This document shows positions 1 to 9,673 of a stretch of 64,000 bases of DNA, piece after piece (position 1 is the first letter of the stretch; every line of letters starts with the position of its first letter). Origin of the DNA: Brachionus plicatilis (lineage: Eukaryota > Rotifera > Eurotatoria > Ploima > Brachionidae); NCBI GenBank assembly GCA_010279815.1, contig QEOQ01000508.1, positions 4,026,009 through 4,090,008 of the forward strand, in the 5' to 3' direction. Under the pieces are notes generated by a model. That model made no database searches and was not told the origin of the DNA. It saw only the letters and a program-made list of their open reading frames with translations. The translations under genes were made by a program, and so were the position numbers.

Positions 1-476
1 TTATAAAGATTTTTTAAAGGATCTTTAAAGAAACTACAAAAAATCTCTATAAAAATTTCGACTGGGTAGCTGGGATCTAGTGATTTGAAATTTTTAAATA
101 TCAAAAATATTCGCAAAATATAAAAATCTTTGAAAAAAATTGACTAAATATTCAAAAAGTACAGAAAATCTAAAACTGAATAGAAAGTTTAAACTATTTT
201 TGCTTTTAAATAAAGTGATTTAGGAGGACCCTTTTTCCAATTATTTCTTTGAATTTTTTTCCAATTTTTACCTATTTTCCAAAAATTGTGAATTTTTGTT
301 TAAAAAATGCTATTTTTTATATGTAAAAAAAATACTCAATGATATTAAATTATTCAAAAATATTCTGAATTTACCATAAAAAGGGTTTAGAAAAAAAGTC
401 AATATTATATTAATCGAATTTTTTTTCAAAATTAAGTAAAATTATAAAAAAAAGAGTGGAAAAAAATTGAATTTAC
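1..476. other. Non-coding, probably intron of the ABHD16A-like gene
   Basis: AT-rich sequence with no coding-like island on either strand. Because the lipase exon at 477-823 ends at a splice donor before the protein's expected C-terminus, this stretch is most simply an intron whose next exon lies left of the window. Confidence 0.5.
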
Positions 477-1932
477 ATGGTAGATATTATTTCGTCCTGG
501 GTTCTTCGGATGAACATAACTGGGCCGTGATATTTGCTGATCAATTCGGCCACATTCAAGTTCAAATTATGCTCTATGGTGTACTGGACAAATTTGCTGG
601 CAAACTTGGGCATTTGCTGCTGAGCCAAAGGTGTAATGGTGTCAAAACAAGCGTCCATGATAACAGCTTTAACATCCGGATAATGATTGGAGAGCCATGA
701 GACAGCAAATCCACCTATACTCCACGAAAAAAGAATAATGTTCTCCTGTTTGAAGCCTAGACTGAATGCATACTGCATGACTGCATCGGCTGCCGCGGTC
801 AACTGCTTCGGATAAGGCAGACCCTTTAATTAATAAATTTTACTGAAATTTTTTCCAATTTTTTTTACTTACTGTGCTCTGACCAAACCCGGGATAGTTC
901 CAGCCAAGTGCCGAGTACCCACTTTCAATAGGAATTTGAAAGCAGCCTACTTCGTAGAACGAAGCATTTCCATCACAGCATATGACCAGATATTGTCCAT
1001 TTGAGGCTAAATTACTGTTCTGTAGCGAGTGTAGGCTGCTAGAATTCGTCTGGCTGCGTTGGTCAACAAACAAAGTGTCTATTTTGTTCCGGTAGCCATC
1101 ACAAGTTTGAATGATGGCTCGCTTGGCTCTTTTTTGTTCGATAAGCTTGGCTCTGCCTTCCAAAAGTGCGTTTCCAATTAAATTTTGAATCATTACGCCT
1201 GGATACATCATCCTCAAACCAAATGTGTCTACACAAATCATGCTCAGCACTCGCCAAATTGAGTATTTTACCATTGACAAAAAGCCTTCGTTCACGCTTC
1301 TATGTGTTTTATTTTTACTAAAAAAATTAAATAAAAATTAAAAAAAATAAAATTTTTTTTTTATTTACAAAAGTGGAGGCTTTGACGAGCATACAAAGTC
1401 CGAATACCAATTTTTCATCTCAAAGTCATATTTTTGCAAAAATTTCTGAAAATAATAAAATTTAAAATTTTTTTTTTTTTTTTTTTGCAGCTGACTTGTT
1501 TTTCGGCAAAATTTTTCTTCCGGTTAACCTCAGTGTACTGCTTAATGAACTCCAGATAGTCCGGATCTCGGCATCTGCCCAATCCTCGACTGGCCAAGGT
1601 GGACATGACCACAACGCCAAAAAGACAAGCTAGTTTGGTCAAGGAGAACATACCGTCAAGACTAAGATAGCTGTTTCTATAGGCAAATGCCAAAATTAAT
1701 GGAGAACTCCATTTGCAAAACACATAAAGTCCACGAAACTAAATCAAATTTTATAAATGGCAAAAAAATTCTAAAAATTTAATGATTTAATTTTTTTTAC
1801 CAATGTCAGAAGAGAGTTGGAATAGTACTCTAAATTTCCGGGAATGTAGTATCGACCCCTTGTGGAACTGTCTTGGCTAAATATGCGGTACAGTTGTGGG
1901 CCATAAACACTTTTGATCAAATAGATAAACAT
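477..1932 (-). CDS. ABHD16A: ABHD16A-like phosphatidylserine lipase, C-terminus off the window
   Basis: Alpha/beta-hydrolase of the ABHD16 family; the vertebrate protein is a membrane-bound phosphatidylserine lipase (known of the family). Five exons on the minus strand fit one frame: 1932-1801, 1738-1496, 1445-1369, 1299-873 and 823-477, all with GT..AG borders. The N-terminus begins MFIYLIKSVYGPQLYRI, followed by a hydrophobic stretch in exon 2. Exon 4 carries the conserved LVICCDGNASFYEVGC and GWNYPGFGQST blocks. Exon 5 carries the nucleophile elbow SWSIGG (Ser in GxSxG) and ends in RRTQDEII, just before a donor at 476/475. The catalytic Asp/His region and the C-terminus must be in exons outside the window. 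The start is the first ATG giving the family's N-terminal motif. Several smaller open frames over this gene on the plus strand are shadows. Confidence 0.9.
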
Positions 1933-2714
1933 TGTGTTTAAGAGCGTTGTTGGAAATGAAGGGGTGGAAATTATTTAGCCTTATTGAAAATATAGAAATG
2001 AATTTAAATTATTAATTCAAGAAACTAAGAAGATATTTGCATTTGGGTTGTGCATAGAGTTTAATTATGTATTTTGTTTATAATTCAAAGCTAACAAAAA
2101 TACTAAATAATTAAATTTTATTTTTTTGGATTTACATTTTTAGCAAGATTAGGTCAGTTATTTTTAGTTTTTGTGAGGTCAAATTATTAGATAATAAATG
2201 TAACACTTTTAAAAATAAAATATTTTATATTTTAATTATTATTTAGGACTATTTAATTTACACAAGTGAACAAATGAATAAATTATTAGATGTAAGCATG
2301 TAAATTTTTGTTAAATTATTCTTCTTTCTATTAACTGGTTGCTCTGGGAGAATCTCTATTTTGCTGTTGCTAAATATGAAAAATGATGACCAAAAATCGG
2401 CTCAAATTAACACTCAAATTACCACATTTTTAAATCAATCATTTTTCTCTATTTTTTATTAATAAAAAAACGAAACCAAAATGTCACTTAACTTTTCTTT
2501 GATTTTTAGAAATAAAACTATGTGTCATAGATTTGGTTTTTATTATTACTCTATTTTAATGATTAAAAAGGAAAACAAGCGCTAAATTTCTTTGATTATT
2601 ACCAATAAACAATCAATAAATAAATAATAATAAATATAAATAAAGTTATTTACTAATCAAAATTTATTTTCATTAAACAACGGTAATTAGAATATTCATC
2701 AAAAAAAAATTATA
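1933..2714. other. Non-coding upstream region of the ABHD16A-like gene
   Basis: Very AT-rich intergenic DNA upstream of the lipase start codon. It must contain the lipase promoter, but no TATA box or other element stands out, and I see no gene. Confidence 0.5.
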
Positions 2715-3779
2715 CAGTACTGATTTGTTCCTATAGTTTTACCAAAATTTTAGTAAATTTACGGGAATTCCTATAATTTTACGAAAAATCGCAAAAGTGA
2801 AAAACAGTAAATTTACCAGAATTTAACGGATTTTAGGTAAGATTTCGTAAAAACTAAAAGGGCGAAAAAAATCCAAATTTTTGCAATATTTTCACTTTTT
2901 TTATTTTTTTTTCAAAATTAATAAAAAATTTTAAATAAAAAAAAAAGTATTTTTTTACGCAAATTTTCGCAAATTTTTATTGATTTTAGTGAAAAATAGT
3001 AAAAATAAGTGAAAAAAGTTAAACAAAAAAGAAAAATTTAAATCAAGTTTTTTTAATATTGAAATTATTAGATACATATATTTTAGTGATTTGACCAGTC
3101 GCCATTTTTCTCAATTACAATTTCAATTACTTAATTTATCAAAGTTAATATTTTAAAAAACAATAACTTAATTTAAATTTCAACCTTTTTCAGATGATTT
3201 ATATATTTACTACATTTTTCTACTGTTAGTGATTTTTCAAATTCTCTTATAGCCAATGCTGCATCAGCTATGGTAAACACAATTTTTTCTCTAGCAAATT
3301 CTTTCATTTCATTCCACAGCTTTTCAATAGGGTTCAAATTAGGTAATTGAAATTGTAATTGAGAAAAATGGCGACTGGTCAAATCACTAAAATATATGTA
3401 TCTAATAATTTCAATATTAAAAAAACTTGATTTAAATTTTTCTTTTTTTTTTTAACTTTTTTCACTTATTTTTACTATTTTTCACTAAAATCAATAAAAA
3501 TTTACGAAAATTTGCGTAAAAAAATACTTTTTTTTTTTATTTAAAATTTTTTATTAATTTTGAAAAAAAAATAAAAAAAGTGAAAATATTGCAAAAATTT
3601 GGATTTTTTTCGCCCTTTTAGTTTTTACGAAATCTTGCCTAAAATCCGTTAAATTCTGGTAAATTTACTGTTTTTCACATTGCGATTTTACGTAAAATTA
3701 CCGGAATTCCCGTAAATTTACTAAAATTTTGGTAAATTCGCGTAAATTTTGGTAAAACCATAAGAAAAATTCAGTACTG
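2715..3779. mobile_element. Foldback Tc1/mariner-type element with arms over 400 bp and TA target duplication
   Basis: The left end (CAGTACTGATTTGTTCC) and the reverse complement of the right end (CAGTACTGAATTTTTCT) match, and each is flanked by TA (2713-2714 and 3780-3781), the target duplication of the Tc1/mariner superfamily. The inverted arms extend far inward: 2715-3130 pairs with 3343-3779, and the innermost 45 bases pair perfectly. The 212-bp loop, with a little of the right arm, encodes the tail of a transposase on the minus strand. The 21-bp difference in arm length comes from indels in homopolymer runs. It cannot encode a full transposase, so it is non-autonomous. Confidence 0.85.
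3173..3382 (-). pseudogene. C-terminal fragment of a Tc1/mariner-type DDE transposase
   Basis: A 69-codon frame inside the loop of the foldback element reads NLNPIEKLWNEMKEF, the LNPIE.LW block that precedes the last catalytic acidic residue region of Tc1-like transposases, followed by a helical tail. The HTH domain and the first catalytic residues are absent, so it is a remnant. Its first codons are read from the right inverted arm, so the frame's start is not a real gene start. Confidence 0.75.
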
Positions 3780-3812
3780 TAATTAAAATTTAAATTAAAC
3801 ACTGATCATTTA

Positions 3813-4035
3813 CAGTAGTGATTTGACATTTGTGTTTTTTCGTAAATTTACTTACGTAAAGTTTGGTAAAATTACGTAAAATTACAAAAATTTACGTAAA
3901 AACCAAAAGGCCAAAAAATTGACCAATTTTTCAAAAAAACATTGAATTTCTAATAAAAAAAATTTACCAAATTTTACTTTTTTTTCGTAAATTAACGTAA
4001 AGTTACGTAAAAACACAAATGTCAAATAACTCCTA
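3813..4035. mobile_element. 223-bp MITE related to the foldback element
   Basis: Terminal inverted repeats of about 35 bp share the block ATTTGACATTTGTGTTTTT at both ends, flanked by TA on each side. The interior is rich in direct and inverted copies of ACGTAAA-type words and carries a GTAAAAACCAAAAGG block similar to one inside the neighbouring 1,065-bp element, suggesting a shared family. No coding capacity. Confidence 0.75.
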
Positions 4036-4120
4036 TAAATAACAGTCAATCATGAATAATTCTTTGAGCCTTCAGAATCAATTTAAATGTCAAATTTTTA
4101 TTAATCAATAATGGCATATA

Positions 4121-4970
4121 ATTAATTGAACTAGCTAAAATGATGAATTTTACTAGATAATAAAAAAATAGATAAAACAGATGAATTTTACTAGATATTT
4201 TATTAAAACACTAGATAAAAAGATAAACGACTATTTATTTAGATATTTCATTAGATAAAAAATAAAAACACAAGATAAAAAAATGAAAAAAAATAGCAAA
4301 TAAAATTTAATTAAATTAAGGCTAATTAATTCTTCTTCTTTTACTTTAAATTACTTGCACGTTTTCGTCGGCATTTTTTTCTTTGGGCATTTTGATTTTC
4401 AACTTGAGCTTGAGCTTGATTTGAAGTACAAGGTTGTGTTGCTTGTAGATTTTCCCTTGGTACTATCTCGTAAGTCTCGGTGGTAGTAGCCTCGGTGCTT
4501 AAATCTGAATCATCGCTACTATAAGATGAAAAAGATTCATTTTGGGTCATTTTTAGTTAAATATAGATTCCACGTTATTTGTTTATTTATTTGCTTTCTG
4601 TTCGAGCATACGCTCCTTCAGATAAAAAAAAAATAATAAAATAAGATAAAATAAAATAATTAAAACAGTTTAAAAAACTTTTAAATTTAGAGTAAGTTAT
4701 TTAAGAAAGCTATTATCAATTTAATTAAATGTAAATTAATTATTTAATTAGAAACTCGAGTTCAAAATTGTATTATCTAGTGTCAATTTTATCTGATGAA
4801 TTAATCTAAATTTATATCAATTAATTATTTTATATAGTAAATTCTCTTTATTTCTATTGATTTTTTTTTTTTATAGGAGTTAATTTTTTTATCTAGTGAA
4901 TAAATTGATTATATAGTAAAAATAATCTTTTTTATCTAGTAGATTCATCATTTTATCTAGTATCAATTAA
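4121..4970. mobile_element. 850-bp terminal-inverted-repeat element with CTAGATA subterminal repeats
   Basis: The left end (ATTAATTGAACTAGCTAAAA, then TGATGAATTTTACTAGATA) matches the inverted right end (ATTAATTGATACTAGATAAA, then TGATGAATCTACTAGATA) over about 45 bp. Copies of CTAGATAAAA are scattered in one orientation near the left end and in the other near the right, a subterminal pattern typical of DNA transposons. It contains one minus-strand frame (4341-4550). The superfamily is not clear and the target duplication could not be fixed. Confidence 0.65.
4341..4550 (-). CDS. Small Ser/Thr/acid-rich protein with basic tail, inside a transposon
   Basis: A 69-codon frame beginning MTQNESFSSYSSDDSDLS, rich in Ser, Asp, Glu and Thr, and ending in the basic cluster RKKCRRKRASNLK, which could be a nuclear localisation signal. 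I do not recognise the family. Its position within a TIR element makes it most likely the N-terminal part of a transposon-encoded protein. The acidic SSDDSD start recalls the N-terminus of the piggyBac remnant at 43.2 kb, but this is only resemblance. Confidence 0.4.
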   Translation of the reverse strand: MTQNESFSSYSSDDSDLSTEATTTETYEIVPRENLQATQPCTSNQAQAQVENQNAQRKKCRRKRASNLK

Positions 4971-5135
4971 TATTTTGCGATCAATAATCTACTATTTTAT
5001 TTTCTTTTTATTTTTATTTTACTTCTCCTAATGGATGTTAATTTGAATTAAATAAATAAATAAATAAAAAAATAAATAATCTACTCAACACAAAAATTTT
5101 TTAGAACAAAATTCATTATTTACCAAAGGAACAAC

Positions 5136-5402
5136 CAGAGTTGTTTAAAAGTCAGAAGTCTCAAGTCAAGTCCGAACTATTTTTTTTTTTCAAAAATCCA
5201 AGTCTAGGCTTTAAAATTTTGAATACTGAAGAAGAATTGTGAAGACATTTATGCTAAAATTGCAAGAAAATTCTGATATATGGCATTTCTTTTTGCATCA
5301 GACAACCCAAGAGTATAAAAATTTTTTGATATGAAGCCTGATCTAGCAAATTTTAAAAAAAGTCCGGACTTAGACTTTTTTTGGGACCTATAAACAACTC
5401 TG
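5136..5402. mobile_element. hAT-type MITE with 8-bp target duplication
   Basis: The element starts CAGAGTTGTTT and ends ACAACTCTG, flanked by GGAACAAC (5128-5135) and GGAGCAAC (5403-5410), an 8-bp duplication with one mismatch. 8-bp duplications and CAGxG-type ends are characteristic of the hAT superfamily. The interior consists of AAGTC/GACTT-rich sequence with no coding capacity. It is kin to the copies at 17,802-18,165 and 31,413-31,497. Confidence 0.8.
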
Positions 5403-5929
5403 GGAGCAACTGTATTTATTCAATAGTTTTATTTAATTCTGAATGAGTTAAAGCTCAGTAAGTAAACAAATAAATAAAAAAAATAATTCAAATGGTTCAA
5501 GGTAAAATTCTAGTAAAATGAATTTTTGCTGATTCAGTGTAAACATGTTTTCATTTTTTAAATTAAACTGCGAAATTCACCAGGTTAAATGGTTTTTTTG
5601 ATTATTTTGACAAATTGTATTGAAAACCTTATACTACAACCAAAAATGTTAATTACATATTCTTATTTGGAATATTCTTTCCTCACTTTCTGAACCTTGA
5701 TTTTTTCTCTTTAGTCTTATGGCACGATTTGGTCAAATTAACAGATTTTTTCTTACATATCAAAACAAATTTTTGGTAAACTGATTTTTTATTCTTTTTT
5801 CTTAAACAAATTTTAATTAAAAATTTGGTAAAATTTTAATTAATTGTATCTTTAAATTTTGAGGTTCTTTGGACTTTTTTCACTATTCTTATGGCATTGT
5901 GTAATTAAGTACTAAAAGCAAAAACAAAA

Positions 5930-6190
5930 TATTAAAAATGCCAAAGCTTAAGTTCTGAAGGACCAAAATATTCTCTGTAAATTGAAGCAACTGATAATCC
6001 TTTGTATCATCAATATATTGATTCTGCAAAACTCTTCAATAAATCTGTTAAATTCAGAAAATGGGGAATTTCAGATATTACATTATATTAAAAGTCCATC
6101 TTAACTTTAAGCTGTGGTACAGTATCAGTTGGTTCAATTTACAGAACATGTTTTGGTCCTTCAGAACTTAAGCTTTGGCATTTTTATTAA
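5930..6190. repeat. Hairpin-forming MITE, arms about 70 bp
   Basis: 5930-5999 and 6122-6190 are inverted copies sharing AATGCCAAAGCTTAAGTTCT and, further in, TTCTGAAGGACCAAAA. The loop is about 120 bp. No coding capacity or clear target duplication. Confidence 0.75.
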
Positions 6191-7294
6191 ATTAAATTTA
6201 AAGTTAAATTTGGGCTTTTTTTTGGAAAATATCTCATATTCAGGGTATTTTCTGGCTTTACTCTTAGAGTCGAAAAATTTTCAGAATTTTTTTTAAATAT
6301 AATTAAGTTTTCAAAATTTTTACTTTTTTTTACGTGCTGGAATAATTTTTAAAGATTTAAATCTTCTAAAAAACTTTCCTTTTGGATTTTTTTCAGAATT
6401 GTACCAGTTTTTTTTTCAATATCCGATAATTTCGCATTTTGAGCAAGTTTAAGTTAGAAATACTTTAACATGGGTGATATGGTAAAAATCTAAAACTTAA
6501 TCGAAAGTTAAAAATGATGTGAGCCTTCAATACTTTTAGAGTTATATAAATTCTCCCGTAACTTTGCCGAACAAGTGGTTAATCAGCTTTAATGCTAAGA
6601 ACTGCAGAGTAATGCATTTTTGGGAGAAAAAAGCTGCATACAAAAAAGGACGAGATGAGTTTTGATAATGGAGTCAGTGTGGTGCGTGGACTAAAAGAGA
6701 CCAGCAGTGAGTGTACCCAAAAAATATTTATTTTTACACCTAAATAATTAATATAAATACTCATTTAATAATAATCCTTAAAAAAATTAATCAATTTTAA
6801 TAGCACTTTTATTTGATTATTGCTTCTTCTTAAAAATAAGAGAAATAGTAAAAGATGGAAGAATTTATGTCTTAAAGAACTGACAGAAAAGTTATTTAAA
6901 TGGAAAAATTTACTTTTATAATTTTTAAAAATTATAAAAGTTAAAAGAATTTTTAATGATTCGATTTAATGTTTATTTAAAAAAAAAAGCTGCGAAATAC
7001 TCCAGCACAAATGGTTTCTTGAATATTTTACATTTTATATCCAGAAACCCCATACTCAAAGTTTTATTCATTAAAAAGAACATTTTTATGCTTTATATGG
7101 CTTCTAGGACAAAATAAATTTTTAACTTCTCGGTTCAACATACATTTTTAAATTATGCCTCTAAATAATTTAAATAAATTAAATTTTTTTCGATCACCTG
7201 ATTTTTTAGCTTGTGTTTGTGAACACATCTCTATGCTGATGTAACATCAATTATTTAAGCTCTCAAAATTATTTTTGAGTAAATATTAAAAAAA
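6191..7294. other. Intergenic, no gene seen
   Basis: AT-rich sequence upstream of the DUF1295 gene. A stretch around 6985-7060 (CTGCGAAATACTCCAG) is a diverged relative of 5565-5640 (CTGCGAAATTCACCAG), so an old dispersed repeat is present. I see no gene. Confidence 0.5.
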
Positions 7295-8257
7295 ATGAGT
7301 ATAAACGGCATAGTTGCTCCTTACCTTGGATTGTGGCATGATCCAGTGTTCCGCTATTTCTTAATTGCTTGCGGAATCCTCTCGCTTATCTGCTGGCTGG
7401 CCACAATAATCACCGATAACTACTCTCAAGTTGACAGACTTTGGTCCATAATTCCAGCGGTATACGCTTGGTTTTTTGTATATTTCGGCTATCAGACAAA
7501 TGCTGAAAGGTGCACTCGAAGCTCAATCATGGCTGCTTTGGTAACACTTTGGGGCGCTAGGTTAACATACAATTTTTGGAGAAAAGACGGATACAACCTA
7601 AAAACCGAGGACTATAGATGGATTTATGTAAGAAAAATGTTTTTCTATCCACAATACAAAATACCTTATCATATATTTAACTTTGTGTTCACTGCTGTGC
7701 TTCAAAATCTGCTCCTAATGTTCTTGGTGGTGCCAGTATGGTTTGTTCAGACAGATAAAAATGTTCAAAGTAGTCTTAACTCTTTCGATTACCTGAATAT
7801 AGTCCTATTTTTGAGCTTTTTGGTAATCGAGACTATTGCTGACCAACAGCAATGGGTTTATCAGACCAGAAAATACGACTGGATTGATAACAAAGAGTCC
7901 AAGAAAACAAAATACTCGCAAAATGAGATTGAGGATTTTAAGCGAGGTTTTTTGATCAAAGGTCTTTTTAAATACTCGAGGCATCCAAATTTTTGGGCCG
8001 AGCAATCCATCTGGTGGATTGTTTATTCATTTACTTTGTCCTCTCAAATGGACTTTTTGAAGACCAATTTGTCAATTGGAACATTAGTTAATTATTCATG
8101 CTTTGCCACTGTTTTTTTGACCAGCTTATTTCAAGGATCCACTATTTTGACAGAATGGATTACTACTAAAAAGTACCCTGAGTATAAAAATTATAGTGAC
8201 CGGGTTAGCCGATTTTTTCCTTGGTTTACAACTTATCAGCCCGGCAAGACAAAATAA
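7295..8257 (+). CDS. DUF1295 / steroid 5-alpha-reductase-like membrane protein
   Basis: A complete intronless frame of 320 codons. The protein is strongly hydrophobic, with about six predicted membrane segments: residues ~17-37, ~48-68, ~75-90, ~125-150, ~165-180 and ~235-285. It ends with the block FKYSRHPNFWAEQSIWW near residues 230-246, the signature region of the DUF1295 family, which is related to steroid 5-alpha reductases and isoprenylcysteine methyltransferases. The conserved DRLWSIIPAVYAW and WGARLTYNFWRKDGY blocks near the N-terminus also fit the family. The biochemical role of most members is unknown; an NAD(P)H-dependent reductase is inferred from kinship. AATAAA overlaps the stop codon region. 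A 66-codon minus-strand frame across it is a shadow. Confidence 0.9.
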   Translation: MSINGIVAPYLGLWHDPVFRYFLIACGILSLICWLATIITDNYSQVDRLWSIIPAVYAWFFVYFGYQTNAERCTRSSIMAALVTLWGARLTYNFWRKDGYNLKTEDYRWIYVRKMFFYPQYKIPYHIFNFVFTAVLQNLLLMFLVVPVWFVQTDKNVQSSLNSFDYLNIVLFLSFLVIETIADQQQWVYQTRKYDWIDNKESKKTKYSQNEIEDFKRGFLIKGLFKYSRHPNFWAEQSIWWIVYSFTLSSQMDFLKTNLSIGTLVNYSCFATVFLTSLFQGSTILTEWITTKKYPEYKNYSDRVSRFFPWFTTYQPGKTK

Positions 8258-9673
8258 ATCGAAATTACTCAAAATTAATTTTATTTTAGTTTTAGAATTT
8301 CAATTTTTTTTTTTCTATTAATTAAATATTTATTAAGTAAAATTATTTCAAATTATTTTTTTACTTTTTTTGAAATTTTTTAATTGCGCTGTTTTTAACA
8401 GTTCTTTAGCATTTTAAAATTTAACTAAGTAGTTTATTTTCAAATTTTAAATTGAAAAAAAAAGCTTCACGTACATTTTTTGGTGTTAAAAAAATCAAAC
8501 AAATTTAAAAGACCAGTGATTTCAGACAAATAAAAAAAAAAGAAAGAAATTTTAAATTTTAAATTCAGAAATAAATAGGGTTAAGGTTTAAAGGTAAATG
8601 AGGTTTACTGTTTCATAAATCCAAGTAAATAAAAAATTGAATATTTTATTTAAAATTACTTGAATAATTTGTAATTTTATGTCAAAATGTAAAAAAATTA
8701 TTCTGATCTTTAGTACTTTAATTGCGTGGTACTATTAAATAAAATTAAAAGAAAGTTTCTAGTTCCAAATCTTTATTTAAAACCAAAACTGAAACTAAAA
8801 CTAAAATATAACATAGAATACAAGAACAACAACAGATAAAGAAAGAGAGATAGAGACAGGGCCTGGGTACAGGAGGTGTTACAGTACATAAAAAAAAAAT
8901 TTTATTTTATTTATTACATTTTTATGAAATTTTCCTTAATTAACCTTAATTATTTAGTAAACTTTAGATCACAAATAGAAGCCCACGAATAATTGATTCT
9001 GGGATGTTTTGTTTACGCTAATTTAAATTCTCAATTAATTTGAAAAATACATTTTTTAAATAATGATCAAAATATTATAGATTTTAGGTGATTGTAAAAT
9101 TATAATAAAGTAAATTTTTTTAATTTATTTTGTTTTATTGTGTCTATGTCAGAATTTTTGGACCCATATACTTTTTTACTCTTTAAAATTCAAGATTAAG
9201 AATTGGCGAAAAATAACCTTTATTTATTTGCAATATTGAAACAAAAACATAATTTTAATTTAAACCAATACACTTTTTTAGCTTTATTTTAATGCAAGGG
9301 AAAATCAGGGAATAATGAAGTCAGAATTTTTACTAAAAATTAAAATTTTGATAAATAAAGAGATGATCTCTTTATTTTTAAATAAATGAAATTGATTTTG
9401 AATTTTTTTACAAAAAATTAACCAGAGGTTACTTAATTAAAATTTTAAAAAAAATATCAAGAAATTTGCTTGAATTTGAAAATCATCAAGGCTTTGATTG
9501 CTTGGCTAATTTCAAAAATCCAAATTATCTAATTTAAGAAAAAATAATTAATCAAAATAAATATTTGTTCAAATTATAATTTATATAATTTAAACACAAA
9601 AAAAAACCAATTTAAATCATAAAAATTTCTTATATAATTATTCAAATATAAAACAATTTTTGAAATTTTTAAA
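8258..9673. other. Intergenic between DUF1295 and ABCA genes
   Basis: 1.4 kb of AT-rich DNA. A slightly GC-richer patch at 8815-8890 (purine-rich, ending CAGGAGGTGTTACAGTAC) looks like a fragment of a dispersed repeat but has no partner in the window. No gene seen. Confidence 0.5.

Noticed and set aside
467..700. 77-codon plus-strand frame
   Set aside because: Antisense shadow of the conserved ABHD16A exon carrying SWSIGG.
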